From Clostridiales bacterium oral taxon 876 str. F0540 (GTDB taxonomy: Bacteria; Bacillota; Clostridia; Clostridiales; Clostridiaceae): DNA of 64,000 bases. Both the position numbers and the translations under genes were made by a program. The DNA is taken from the NCBI GenBank assembly GCA_000466585.1, contig KE993508.1, positions 399,040-463,039 on the forward strand. The letters are read 5' to 3'. Shown in pieces: positions 34,654 to 43,703 of the stretch (positions are counted from its first letter, which is position 1; each line of letters begins with the position of its first letter). The notes under the pieces were generated by a model. The model did no database searches. It was not told the origin of the DNA and worked only from the letters and a program-made list of their open reading frames with translations.

Positions 34654-37600
34654 TTATTCACTTATAGTATTATCGTTTGAAGATACTGAGTTGACAGCAG
34701 CCTTATCGATAACTACTTGTATTTTTTGAATTGTAGTGTTTCCGGATGTGTCAACTGCCTTTAACTCTATCCAGCTGTTATTACTTACAGACAGTTTATA
34801 GCTGAAGGTCTTTTCAACACCTGTTCCAAGAGCTGAACTTAGATTCAACACCTGGTTACCATTAATATAGAATCTGCATCCAAAGGTATTATCAGCAACT
34901 TTTCCTATTAATGTAACTGAACCCTTGGTTAAGTGAAGCTTTCCGTCCTGAGCAAGTGTATTATCTAAAGTTATAGTTGGACCAGTTGAGTCACAAATTA
35001 CCTTCTTAGCATAATCAGCTAAAGTATTTCCATATAAATCTTTAACAACTACAGATACAGTATTCATACCCTCATTAAGTTTAATTGCAGCACTAAAAGT
35101 CAAATCAGGATTTATTGTAGCAGCTGTTCCATTTACTGTTAAGCTTGCTACTGAAGCATTTATCTTGCCTGAGACTGTGAAGTCTGACTTATTAACCTGC
35201 ATACCGCTGTCGAAATTATTAAAGCTCATACTAAGTGGAAGATTAACTGTTATATCCTTACTGCTTTCGTTCTCAGCATTGTCTAATGCTGAAACTATTA
35301 TCTTATTGTCTCCTGCTGCTAAAGTTACATCGCAGCTGAATACACCATTTGCATCCTTTTTAATCTTAGAGTCATCAACTCTTTGACCATTTAAAAATAC
35401 CCATGGATTAGCAGAGCTTACTCCTGAAACAGCGTCACTCTCAGTCCACTTTAAGGTATATGAAGAAGAATCAGCCTTGTTTGCAGAAGTTATCTGAACA
35501 TCAGGACCAATAGTATCAACCTTTACAGGCATAGTTAAAGTTTGAGCTTTAGCATTATTAAAATCAATTTTGCTTGTTACTCTAATTGAATATTGTCCAT
35601 CTTTAACCTTATCATTATTTCCTGTCTTGCTGTTGAATACTGTTCCATCCCACATCCATGCACTATCTAACCTTCCAAAAGCATTCTTTGAACTTTCTGA
35701 TGTATAGTTGTCTTTTCTAATAAGTTCATCTTGAGATATAGTTCTTATAACTTTATTGTTTGCATCAAGTACATCTATCTGCATATTCTTAATATTTCTA
35801 AGCAAATAAAGTCTTGGAACTACGTTATCAAAATATCCATCACCATTAGGAGAAATAGTAATAGCGTTTGGATCTATTATAGGAATATTATGGCTATCTC
35901 TGCCCTGATATCCTAGATAGTAGTTCTTTCCATTCATTTGTGAGAATAAAGTTGTTAAACCAAAGTTGCTGCTTTCATCCCACATTGGTCTGTCAATAGT
36001 TTCAGGCTTAGACCAGCTTCCATAGAAGCCCATGTAAGGAACTGAAAGTGATGGTACATTGTTATCACTACTTACAAACTTTACATAACCTTCAACAAAC
36101 TGTTCTGATGCGAAATTATCCGGCAATTTAATTGTTACTTTTACATTTGCAGTTCCGTTTGCTGGCACCTTTACTGTAGCCTTATCAAAAGTAACAGTTG
36201 CACCATCGATCTTAACATCATAGCTCATCTTATTTAAGAAATCGCTGTATTCTGTATAAGCTCCACCCAAGTTATCTAAGGTATAGGTTACTGCCTTGTT
36301 TCCAAGGTTGCTTAACTGAAGATTAAAGGTTTTGGTCTTACCTATTTCCTTTAAGGCAGCTGCTGCTTCAAAGTCATTAGTTGTAACTGTAACCTTGTTT
36401 CTTATTGCGTCTTCAATTTGTACTAAACCAGCTCCCTGTCTTCTTGGTGAGAAAGGAACTGTTGGGTGATTCTTATCCATTTCTATCTTAGCAGTATTCA
36501 TAGCAGATATCTTAGCTAAATCAACCAGCATTCTGGTTCCTACTAGGTCCGGATTAGCTTTCTTTAATCCCTGCATAATAAGAGCTTCTGCTCCGGCTGT
36601 ATGAGGAGAAGCCATTGATGTACCGCTCATTGTTTCATACTTATTGTTATTAACTGTTGAATATATATTTCCGCCAGGTGCAGAAATCTGAGGTTTAAAG
36701 TCTAGATTTGGAGTTGGTCCCCAGGATGTAAAGTCGGACATATCATCCTTGGCTGGATTTGCAACTTGAGTTACCTTGCCATTAAAGGAAACCTTTATTC
36801 CTGAAGCAATACCCTTTAAAAGTGTTGTTCCGTCAGTATTGCCTACGAATATTGCAGGTATCTTTACACCAGGATCAGTAGCCATGGAAATATAAGAATC
36901 GCCACCGCCATCTGGTCTTTCTGCTGCGCTTTGATTATATACAATTACTCCCGCAGCACCTGCAGCTTGAGCATTTAACTTCTTAGTTACAAAATCCAAA
37001 ACTCCTCTCTTTATAAGAGCAATCTTTCCTGATAAATTTTTACCTGCAAAATCTTCTGGTTTTCCAATTCCGCAGTCAACTAGTTCATATTGTGATTTTA
37101 ACACTCCATATGGGTCTAATTCTGAAGTAAAGTAAGCCATAGGTTTTGTTCCGCCTGTATAATCTAATCCAACACAGGTTATAGAAGTGTTTTCATAAGA
37201 AGCTACACACAAAGAATCCTTAGCTAGCCCAGGAGAACCTACCATTGCTGTATCAACAACACCCGGCATTTTATATGGGTATGTGGAATTATAATTATTT
37301 CCTGCTGAAATAACTACTTGAACACCTGCATCTGCAGCTTCCTTTACAGCTAACTGTTCAGGATCATCAGCGTCCTGGAAGCCTGCTGGTGAGCCTAAGC
37401 TCATGTTAATTACATCTGCTTTATGTTCAACAGAAGATTCAATAGCTGCAACCAAGTCATCTGTAAATGCTCCCTGGTTATTAGGGTCATTTGAGAAAAC
37501 CTTCATAGCTAACAGCTGTGCTTCCGGAGCTACTCCCTGTACAGCTTGGTTAACATCAACTTCCTTTTGCTTTCCGTTAGCTCCAACTATACCGGCAACG

Positions 37601-38445
37601 TGCATACCATGCATGCTGGAAGTTAAATCCTTAACTTCTTGATTATTATCTGCAAAATTATAACCATATGGTACCTTGTCAGTATAAAATGTTCCCTTAT
37701 CTCCTTCTACAAGAACGTTATCTTTATTTAACTTGGTATTTTTAGTTGTTACTCTCATATCTTTGTGTTGAACGTCTATACCAGTATCAATAATAGCTAC
37801 AACCATTCCTTCGCCCTTAAGCTTTAGATCCTTCCAAGTATCATAAGCTTGTGTTAAAGCCTTTGCAGAAGTCATATCCGGTTTGTAAACCCTTGCCTCA
37901 GTAACTTTCTTTACTCCAGGCATTTTCTTTAAATTTTCTATTTCCCCTCTTTTAACCTGCATACTAAAACCATTAAAAGCTGTATCATATTCATGTCTTA
38001 TTTTAGCAGATTTAAGATTACTTGCTCTTTTTATAATATCTTTCTTTTTATTTTGTGCTGCCTTTAAAGCATTATCAGCTGCCTTTGTTGCATGACTTTG
38101 AACTCTTATACCACCCTCATCAACATTAGCCTCTAAGCCCTGTCTTTGAAGCACTGGTGAATCTTCAAGCTGAACAATAACCCTTACATCATCACTTGGA
38201 TTAGTGCTTTGTCTAGGCAAATTATCGTTGAAATTTGCCTTAACATTAAACTTAGTTGAAACCCAGTTTAATGTATCATTTTGTGAAATTTCCTGAGCAG
38301 CTGCTTTCTTCTGCTCATTAATTATCTTTTGATCTAACTCCGGTGTCACAGCTTTTACCTTGCTTGTCCCCATTCCTGCTGTCAGCGAGAACATTACAGC
38401 AGCAGTTGCCATAATAGAAACAAGTTTTTGGTTTCTAGCCTTCAT
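34654..38445 (-). CDS. Secreted subtilisin-like serine protease (1263 residues, no sortase signal)
   Basis: Paralogue of the 29437 gene and its likely tandem duplicate. Signal peptide about 1-32 (ends VKA), propeptide with NDDVRVIVQLE-type inhibitor segment (about 70-170; the sequence reads SDDVRVIVQLE), then S8 catalytic motifs AIIDTGIDVQHKDM, SMHGMHVAGI and SGTSMASPH. A PA insertion lies at about 455-570. Fn3/C5a-like and Ig-like domains fill about 690-1250. It ends in SNDNTISE without LPxTG, so it is probably released. The RBS GGGGG at 38454-38458 is 8 bases before the ATG. The leader carries a perfect 16-base-pair hairpin at 38473-38511, close to the predicted transcript 5' end. Confidence 0.9.
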   Translation of the reverse strand: MKARNQKLVSIMATAAVMFSLTAGMGTSKVKAVTPELDQKIINEQKKAAAQEISQNDTLNWVSTKFNVKANFNDNLPRQSTNPSDDVRVIVQLEDSPVLQRQGLEANVDEGGIRVQSHATKAADNALKAAQNKKKDIIKRASNLKSAKIRHEYDTAFNGFSMQVKRGEIENLKKMPGVKKVTEARVYKPDMTSAKALTQAYDTWKDLKLKGEGMVVAIIDTGIDVQHKDMRVTTKNTKLNKDNVLVEGDKGTFYTDKVPYGYNFADNNQEVKDLTSSMHGMHVAGIVGANGKQKEVDVNQAVQGVAPEAQLLAMKVFSNDPNNQGAFTDDLVAAIESSVEHKADVINMSLGSPAGFQDADDPEQLAVKEAADAGVQVVISAGNNYNSTYPYKMPGVVDTAMVGSPGLAKDSLCVASYENTSITCVGLDYTGGTKPMAYFTSELDPYGVLKSQYELVDCGIGKPEDFAGKNLSGKIALIKRGVLDFVTKKLNAQAAGAAGVIVYNQSAAERPDGGGDSYISMATDPGVKIPAIFVGNTDGTTLLKGIASGIKVSFNGKVTQVANPAKDDMSDFTSWGPTPNLDFKPQISAPGGNIYSTVNNNKYETMSGTSMASPHTAGAEALIMQGLKKANPDLVGTRMLVDLAKISAMNTAKIEMDKNHPTVPFSPRRQGAGLVQIEDAIRNKVTVTTNDFEAAAALKEIGKTKTFNLQLSNLGNKAVTYTLDNLGGAYTEYSDFLNKMSYDVKIDGATVTFDKATVKVPANGTANVKVTIKLPDNFASEQFVEGYVKFVSSDNNVPSLSVPYMGFYGSWSKPETIDRPMWDESSNFGLTTLFSQMNGKNYYLGYQGRDSHNIPIIDPNAITISPNGDGYFDNVVPRLYLLRNIKNMQIDVLDANNKVIRTISQDELIRKDNYTSESSKNAFGRLDSAWMWDGTVFNSKTGNNDKVKDGQYSIRVTSKIDFNNAKAQTLTMPVKVDTIGPDVQITSANKADSSSYTLKWTESDAVSGVSSANPWVFLNGQRVDDSKIKKDANGVFSCDVTLAAGDNKIIVSALDNAENESSKDITVNLPLSMSFNNFDSGMQVNKSDFTVSGKINASVASLTVNGTAATINPDLTFSAAIKLNEGMNTVSVVVKDLYGNTLADYAKKVICDSTGPTITLDNTLAQDGKLHLTKGSVTLIGKVADNTFGCRFYINGNQVLNLSSALGTGVEKTFSYKLSVSNNSWIELKAVDTSGNTTIQKIQVVIDKAAVNSVSSNDNTISE

Positions 38446-38472
38446 TTGATCTACCCCCTATTTATTTTATTT

Positions 38473-38511
38473 ATGAAAGTAGGAATTAGCCCCTGTAATT
38501 CCTACTTTCAT
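38473..38511 (-). promoter_or_regulatory. Perfect 16-bp inverted repeat in the protease leader
   Basis: Arms ATGAAAGTAGGAATTA and TAATTCCTACTTTCAT around a 7-base loop. It starts about 11 bases after the -10 element and ends 27 bases before the start codon. No T-run follows in either direction, so it is not a terminator. A 5' mRNA-stabilising stem-loop or an operator. Confidence 0.6.
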
Positions 38512-38521
38512 GCTATGATAA

Positions 38522-38550
38522 ATTATATTGCAATATGTAAATTTTTTCCA
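38522..38550 (-). promoter_or_regulatory. Promoter of the secreted protease
   Basis: On the minus strand TGGAAA and TATAAT are separated by 17 bases. The -10 is perfect; the -35 is weak. Confidence 0.5.
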
Positions 38551-38630
38551 TAGAAAATCTTGTAGAACACTTAAAACATTTTTTCTTATTTTTATACACC
38601 AGTTTTTTGAAATTTAAAGCTAATAGCAAA

Positions 38631-38667
38631 GAAAGTCAAGTAAAGCAGTAAGCTGTACTTGACTTTC
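38631..38667 (-). terminator. Terminator of nfo
   Basis: Arms GAAAGTCAAGTA and TACTTGACTTTC around a 13-base loop, 32 bases past the nfo stop codon. Confidence 0.75.
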
Positions 38668-38698
38668 TATATTTTTACCAATTAAACCTAATTTCACT

Positions 38699-39604
38699 TT
38701 ATTGTGATACCTTATCAAATAGTTTTTTCACAAAACCATCGTCAAACTTCTTATTTCTAAGCATTTCGATTTCGTACTTATAAGGTGCCTTTTTATCACC
38801 CGCTTCATTGGATACATAAGGTGTTTCCAATATCTTAGGTATATGCTTTAAAGATTCATGATTAGCAACATAGTTTAATGCCTCAAAGCCTATATGTCCC
38901 ATACCGATATTTTCATGTCTGTCTTTTCTTGCACCTAAAGGATTTTTACTGTCATTTAAGTGTATTACCCTTAGCCTTTCGATTCCTATAATTTTATCAA
39001 ACTGCTCTAGGATACCGTCAAAATTATTTTCCACATCATAGCCTGCATCATTTATATGACAGGTATCAAGACATACACTTAGTTTTTCGTCAAAAGTTAC
39101 ACCATCAATTATTTGAGCAAGCTGTTCAAAGGTTCTTCCACATTCAGAGCCCTTCCCGGCCATAGTCTCAAGTGCAATTTGAACCTGCTGCTCTTTTGTG
39201 ATAACTTCATTCAATCCCTTTATTATCTGCTGTATGCCTTTTTCGTCACCAGCACCAACATGGGCTCCGGGATGTAAAACAATTTGCTTTGCTTTTTTGA
39301 TAGCTTCTGTCCTTCTTATTTCTTCCTTCAAAAAACTGACTGCAAGCTCAAAAGTCTCTGGCTTTTCACTGTTGCCTAAATTTATTATATATGGAGCATG
39401 AACTACAATTTCATCTATTCCGTTTTCCTCCATAGCCTTTAAAGCTTCTTCAATTCTTAAATCTTCAACTGGCTTTCTTGCTGTATTCTGTGGTGCACCA
39501 GTATATATCATAAAGGTATTTGCTCCATATGAAAGAGCCTCCTCTACAGAACCAAGCATCATTTTCTTTCCGCTCATGGATACATGAGATCCTATCTTCA
39601 GCAT
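38699..39604 (-). CDS. nfo: Deoxyribonuclease IV (endonuclease IV)
   Basis: AP endonuclease of base excision repair that cuts DNA 5' to abasic sites. It is a TIM-barrel with three zinc ions. Family motifs are visible: [12 protein letters not shown] at the N-terminus, [12 protein letters not shown] near 62, [11 protein letters not shown] near 108, [12 protein letters not shown] near 145, [13 protein letters not shown] near 178, VIHLNDSK near 215 and [12 protein letters not shown] near 227, with His/Asp/Glu metal ligands in these motifs. About 20 residues longer than the usual 280 or so. AATGAGGTGATT lies before the start. Confidence 0.93.
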   Translation of the reverse strand: MLKIGSHVSMSGKKMMLGSVEEALSYGANTFMIYTGAPQNTARKPVEDLRIEEALKAMEENGIDEIVVHAPYIINLGNSEKPETFELAVSFLKEEIRRTEAIKKAKQIVLHPGAHVGAGDEKGIQQIIKGLNEVITKEQQVQIALETMAGKGSECGRTFEQLAQIIDGVTFDEKLSVCLDTCHINDAGYDVENNFDGILEQFDKIIGIERLRVIHLNDSKNPLGARKDRHENIGMGHIGFEALNYVANHESLKHIPKILETPYVSNEAGDKKAPYKYEIEMLRNKKFDDGFVKKLFDKVSQ

Positions 39605-39715
39605 TCAATCACCTCATTTAACTTTCGCAACACTAAATATTTAAAAATAACCTTTATTTCTTATTATATCATAGTAACATCGAAACTTAAATTATTATTT
39701 TCTACATTTTATTCT

Positions 39716-40984
39716 CTACGCTTTCATTTCGTGAGAAATGCTTATTTTATTAGTAAGCCAATTCTTTCCTTCAACAAGTCTTGTAACCATCATAGCGCAT
39801 ACTGTATTTCCTGTTGAATTTAACAGAGTAGCCGGTGCATCTATAATTGTACTTATAACAGCGATTATTGGCAGAACTTCCGGTGGGAAACCATAAACGC
39901 TTAATATAAGCATCTCACCAATCATACCTCCTCCAGGAATAGCTCCCATTACTGCACCTACTAAATATGATACAAATATTATACCAATTATGGCACTGAA
40001 GCTTTTCATATCTTTTCCGTATAGTCCAAATAGAAAAGTGATCTTCATAACTCCACCTATTACTGAGCCATCCTTGTGAGTATTAGCACCAAGCGGCACA
40101 ACAGTTTCTGATATATCGACAGGTACACCCATCTTCTTTGTATATTCAAGATTTATAGGTATGCAGGCTGCACTTGAGCAGGTAGCCAGAGCTGTAATTG
40201 AAGGAGTTATTACATTTTTCCAATATACTGATATTCCTTCTCTTCCTCCTGCCAAAAATGCATATATAGTTAGTACTCCAAAATACAATATTATTGAAAG
40301 TACTAAGTATAAAATAAATACCCTTAGGTATCCCTGTAAAATCTGAGTTCCAAGCTGACCTACTACAGAAGCAAAATAGCATCCAAGTCCAATTGGTGCA
40401 TAATACATTATAATATCTACAAATTTCATCATTACATGAGAGCCTGCTTTTAAAAACTTTGCAACCGGTTCAGCCTTTTCCTTTACCATGGCTGTTGAAA
40501 TCCCAAAAAGTAAAGAAAACACAATAAGCTGCAGCATATTTTTTCTTGAAAATACATTCATGAAATCTGATACAGTGAAGGTATTTACTATCTGTTGTAG
40601 CACTCCAGTATTTTCTGCTTTAGGAGCTTCGCCTGCTGTAGCCATAAGCTTTTGTATAGTTCCTTGATCTATTCCTTTTGTAGGATTTACCAATAGTGCT
40701 CCAACAACACTAATTACCGAAGCTATTAAAGCTGTAGCAGTAAATACAATAATTACACTCCCCATTATCTTGCCAAGTCTTTTCATGCTTGCCATATTTG
40801 CAATTGCAGAGGAAACGCTGAAAAATACTAAAGGAACTATTATTGTAAACATTAAGTTTAAAAATAAGTTTCCAAAAGGCTCAAGCATTGCTGCTTTTGG
40901 TCCTAAGATAGCACCTGCTATTCCTCCTAATAAAACTGAACCAAGCAGAATAACAGATGATTTATAATTTTTTAAAAAGTTCAT
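39716..40984 (-). CDS. Dicarboxylate/amino acid:cation symporter (DAACS family)
   Basis: A sodium- or proton-coupled importer in the inner membrane with eight helices and two re-entrant loops, as in GltPh/DctA. The first helices are typical (GNLFLNLMFTIIVPLVFFSVSSAI). Hairpin 1 reads TCSSAACIPINLEY. The NMDGT region reads GANTHKDGS, which keeps the Asp but not the Asn-Met, so cation or substrate preference may differ from glutamate/aspartate carriers. GGGAGG lies 8 bases before the ATG. Its promoter contains a perfect palindrome in the spacer (41027-41045). Monocistronic. Confidence 0.88.
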   Translation of the reverse strand: MNFLKNYKSSVILLGSVLLGGIAGAILGPKAAMLEPFGNLFLNLMFTIIVPLVFFSVSSAIANMASMKRLGKIMGSVIIVFTATALIASVISVVGALLVNPTKGIDQGTIQKLMATAGEAPKAENTGVLQQIVNTFTVSDFMNVFSRKNMLQLIVFSLLFGISTAMVKEKAEPVAKFLKAGSHVMMKFVDIIMYYAPIGLGCYFASVVGQLGTQILQGYLRVFILYLVLSIILYFGVLTIYAFLAGGREGISVYWKNVITPSITALATCSSAACIPINLEYTKKMGVPVDISETVVPLGANTHKDGSVIGGVMKITFLFGLYGKDMKSFSAIIGIIFVSYLVGAVMGAIPGGGMIGEMLILSVYGFPPEVLPIIAVISTIIDAPATLLNSTGNTVCAMMVTRLVEGKNWLTNKISISHEMKA

Positions 40985-41021
40985 TTTTTGCCTCCCATTA
41001 AATCAATTATTTCTAATCAAC

Positions 41022-41050
41022 ATTATATCAGCAAATTTTGCTGATTACAT
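41022..41050 (-). promoter_or_regulatory. Promoter of the symporter gene with an operator in the spacer
   Basis: TATAAT (-10) and a poor ATGTAA (-35) are 17 bases apart on the minus strand. The spacer is filled by ATCAGCAAA-T-TTTGCTGAT (41027-41045), a perfect 9-1-9 inverted repeat. A bound repressor would exclude RNA polymerase. Confidence 0.5.
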
Positions 41051-41190
41051 AGAGAATATTGCTCAATACTATGTAAAAGGTGCTATAATTCTCCATAAGC
41101 TATGATAAAAAATAAATACAAATCTAATAAAGTATGCTAAAATGAAGAACAATAAATAAAAGTATGTTTATATAAAAAAAGAAAGAGGTA

Positions 41191-42036
41191 ATGAATTTGA
41201 TTCAAATTGGTGATTTCAATAAATTAAAAATTGTAAGACAAACGGATTTTGGTTACTTTTTAGATGCTGGAACAGGAAGCAGCAAGGATGACATATTGCT
41301 TCCAAATAATAGTACCCTAGGACAGGAATTTAAAATTGATGACGAGGTTGATGCTTTCATATATAGAGATTCTAAGGATAGACTGATTGCAACCTTAAAG
41401 AAACCTCTTGCAAAGGTATCTGATTTAGCTTATTTAAGGGTTGTTGCTACAACATCAATAGGAAGCTTCATTGACATTGGCTTAGACAAGGATGTACTTG
41501 TACCATTAAAAGAAAAGCTTTATAGTCTTCTAAACGATAAATACTATTTATTTTACATATACCTTGACAAGACCGGCAGAATTGCAGCAACTACTAATAT
41601 AGATAAATATCTTGAAATTACAGATAAATATAAAACAGGTGATACTGTTAAAGGAACAGTTTATGGTTTTCAGACGAATAAAAGCGTAATGGTAGCTGTG
41701 GATAATATGTATAGAGGTGTCATCTTGAACAATGAATATTTTAATGATATTCATTATGGTGATATACTTGAGCTTACAGTAAACAAAATTTATGAAGACG
41801 GAAAACTTGGTCTTTCTACAAGAAAATCTGCTAAGACTGAAGTAACAGAGCTTCAAGAAAAAATATTGGCTTTTTTGAAGGAACATAATGGTTTTATGAC
41901 TTTCAATGATAAGACATCTCCCGATGATATATATAAAGCTTTCCATATTAGTAAGAACTATTTTAAGCAAGCCTTGGGCGGACTCATGAAAAAAAATTTA
42001 ATTGAGCAGGATGAAACAGGAACAAAGTTAAAGTAA
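41191..42036 (+). CDS. cvfB: CvfB/YitL-family S1 RNA-binding protein
   Basis: A cytosolic RNA-binding protein; CvfB homologues affect virulence-factor and RNA-level regulation. Several S1-like beta barrels (about 1-65, 70-135 and 140-215) with typical segments DFGYFLDAG, DILLPN, IGSFIDIGL and GRIAATTNIDKYL. A winged-helix-like C-terminus follows (about 225-281, ISKNYFKQALGGLMKKNLIEQ). The listed ATG lies only 2 bases after AGAGG (41184-41188). An in-frame TTG at 41197, 8 bases away, fits better and gives the usual short N-terminus, so the true protein may be two residues shorter. Confidence 0.88.
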   Translation: MNLIQIGDFNKLKIVRQTDFGYFLDAGTGSSKDDILLPNNSTLGQEFKIDDEVDAFIYRDSKDRLIATLKKPLAKVSDLAYLRVVATTSIGSFIDIGLDKDVLVPLKEKLYSLLNDKYYLFYIYLDKTGRIAATTNIDKYLEITDKYKTGDTVKGTVYGFQTNKSVMVAVDNMYRGVILNNEYFNDIHYGDILELTVNKIYEDGKLGLSTRKSAKTEVTELQEKILAFLKEHNGFMTFNDKTSPDDIYKAFHISKNYFKQALGGLMKKNLIEQDETGTKLK

Positions 42037-42141
42037 AAAATATCCTACATACTTAGTCTTTTTTCAGTAAAAAATATTACTGTTAAAATTTTTACTGAAC
42101 AGCTGAACCTGATTAAAGATTCGAGTGAAAGGAGACTGACT

Positions 42142-42273
42142 ATGAGTAAAGGTGAAAATCAAGCCAAAAATGCTAAAGCAAATAAACCTCCAAGCAATAA
42201 TAAAGGCAACAGCATGAGCATGAAAACTGCTCAAACTACACGAACAGATAAAAATCCAAATCCAAATGCATAA
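42142..42273 (+). CDS. Small Asn/Lys-rich protein, 43 residues
   Basis: A short open frame beginning MSKGENQAKNAKANKPP and ending DKNPNPNA. AAAGGAG lies 8 bases before the ATG and a strong terminator follows 6 bases after the stop, so it is very likely a real gene. It is basic, disordered and lacks Cys, aromatic or membrane segments. Low-complexity proteins like this occur among spore proteins, but I cannot assign it. It has its own space between cvfB and the first arginase gene. Confidence 0.7.
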   Translation: MSKGENQAKNAKANKPPSNNKGNSMSMKTAQTTRTDKNPNPNA

Positions 42274-42277
42274 ATAT

Positions 42278-42306
42278 AAAAATGGCTGTTTAAACAGCCA
42301 TTTTTT
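42278..42306 (+). terminator. Terminator of the 43-residue protein gene
   Basis: Palindrome TGGCTGTTTAAACAGCCA flanked by A-run and T-run. Confidence 0.85.
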
Positions 42307-42423
42307 ACGTTTAGTAACTAAAATAAATTAACGAAATGGTATAAATCCACATATGTAATTATTCCTGATAAATGGCGCATACTATATTTAGTTTTAAATG
42401 TATAAGCAGAAGGTGGTAGTTTT

Positions 42424-43323
42424 ATGGATATTAATATTATTGGTGTTCCTATTTTTTATGGTGCAGATAAAAGAGGACCCGAATATGGACCTGAAAAGCT
42501 TAGAGAAAAAAAAATTGTAGAAACCATAGGAAAACATAATCATAGAGTATTTGACTTTGGGGATCTTTTTGTACCTCAAGTAAAAGAATATAATAAATTC
42601 TTCTCTCATCCAAATATGAAATATCTTGATCCAATAGTACAGGTTAATAATAATCTTGCTCATATTGTCTATTCTTCAATAGTAAGCGGCAGTTTTCCAT
42701 TAATAATTGGCGGAGATCACTCCATAGGTCTTGGCAGCGTTGCAGGAGTAAGCAGAGCAAATAAAAAATTTGCTGTAGTATGGGTAGATGCTCATGGAGA
42801 TATAAATACACACGAAACCAGCGAAAGTGCTAATGTGCATGGAATGTCACTGGCTAAAGCCATGGGAATCGGATATCCTGACCTTGTAGATGTTTATTTT
42901 AAAGGTAAAAAGGTTCAAAACGATCATGTGTACATCGTAGGAGCAAGGGACTTAGATAAAGGTGAATACGACCTTATAAAAAAAGAGGACTTAAATGTTT
43001 ATACAGCAAAACGTATTCATGAGTATGGACTTGAACATGTGGTTAACGAAGTATTGGATAATCTTAAGAAAAAGGATATCGATACTATTCATTTAAGTTT
43101 TGATTTAGATTTTATTGATGCTGAATTTGTACCTGGCACAGGCACGCCTGTACCGGATGGAATGACGATAGACGAGGCAAAAACCCTTCTTAAAATTTTC
43201 GCCGAAAGCGGGCTTGTAAAATCAATGGATTTCGTCGAGCTAAATCCATTATTGGATAGAAACGATATAACTGCCGATCTCGCTATAGACTTATTGGATT
43301 GGACCTTTAAATATATGACCTAG
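42424..43323 (+). CDS. Arginase/ureohydrolase family protein 1
   Basis: A binuclear manganese hydrolase, most likely arginase (arginine to ornithine and urea), 299 residues. Metal motifs: GGDHSIG near 99, DAHGDINTHET near 121, and SFDLDFIDAEFVPGTGTP near 222. The guanidino-binding His is in NVHGMS near 139. N-terminal IIGVPIFYGADKRGPEYGP is arginase-like. It is paralogous to the gene at 44595. Agmatinase and formimidoylglutamase are alternatives, but the N-terminal GADKRG pattern favours arginase. RBS AGAAGGTGG lies 8 bases before the ATG. Confidence 0.88.
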   Translation: MDINIIGVPIFYGADKRGPEYGPEKLREKKIVETIGKHNHRVFDFGDLFVPQVKEYNKFFSHPNMKYLDPIVQVNNNLAHIVYSSIVSGSFPLIIGGDHSIGLGSVAGVSRANKKFAVVWVDAHGDINTHETSESANVHGMSLAKAMGIGYPDLVDVYFKGKKVQNDHVYIVGARDLDKGEYDLIKKEDLNVYTAKRIHEYGLEHVVNEVLDNLKKKDIDTIHLSFDLDFIDAEFVPGTGTPVPDGMTIDEAKTLLKIFAESGLVKSMDFVELNPLLDRNDITADLAIDLLDWTFKYMT

Positions 43324-43396
43324 GAAAATTATTCTAATAATTTATATAAAATAAGCAAATACTATAGTTAAAGAATCAAGTAAAGGAGATTATGCA

Positions 43397-43573
43397 ATGG
43401 ATAAAAACAACGTGAAAAACTTATTTTGTCAAACCTACGATATTGGTGCAGATGAAGTAAAGGTTACAGACTTCACTGATCATACAATGTCTGTAGAGAT
43501 AGAAAATCAGGCTTTTCATTATACTTATTCTGTAGTAAATAATGTTATCAGATTTAAGCCTGTGGAGAAGTAA
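43397..43573 (+). CDS. Small protein of unknown function, 58 residues
   Basis: Begins MDKNNVKNLFCQTYDIG and ends IRFKPVEK. AAAGGAG lies 8 bases before the ATG and a strong terminator follows the stop. The composition suggests a small alpha/beta protein with one Cys and a beta hairpin. No family recognised. An overlapping ATG five bases upstream opens a frame that stops after seven codons and is rejected as the start. It may be co-transcribed with arginase 1 (73-base gap). Confidence 0.7.
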   Translation: MDKNNVKNLFCQTYDIGADEVKVTDFTDHTMSVEIENQAFHYTYSVVNNVIRFKPVEK

Positions 43574-43585
43574 ACTATAAAGCTC

Positions 43586-43627
43586 AAAACACCATTTTGC
43601 ACTGTTAGCAAAGCAAAATGGTGTTTT
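43586..43627 (+). terminator. Terminator of the arginase 1 unit
   Basis: Perfect 15-base arms AAAACACCATTTTGC and GCAAAATGGTGTTTT around a 12-base loop, T-run after. Confidence 0.87.
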
Positions 43628-43703
43628 TTTATTTTTATAGTTATACTTTTCAAACTTAATTAATAAGATTTATTAATTAGATTTGCATTTACAGGAGGAT
43701 ATC

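Noticed and set aside
38473..38511. Terminator of nfo at the 16-bp hairpin
   Set aside because: No T-run on either strand, and nfo already has a hairpin at 38631-38667 right after its stop.
43392..43415. Alternative ATG for the 58-residue protein
   Set aside because: This frame stops after seven codons.
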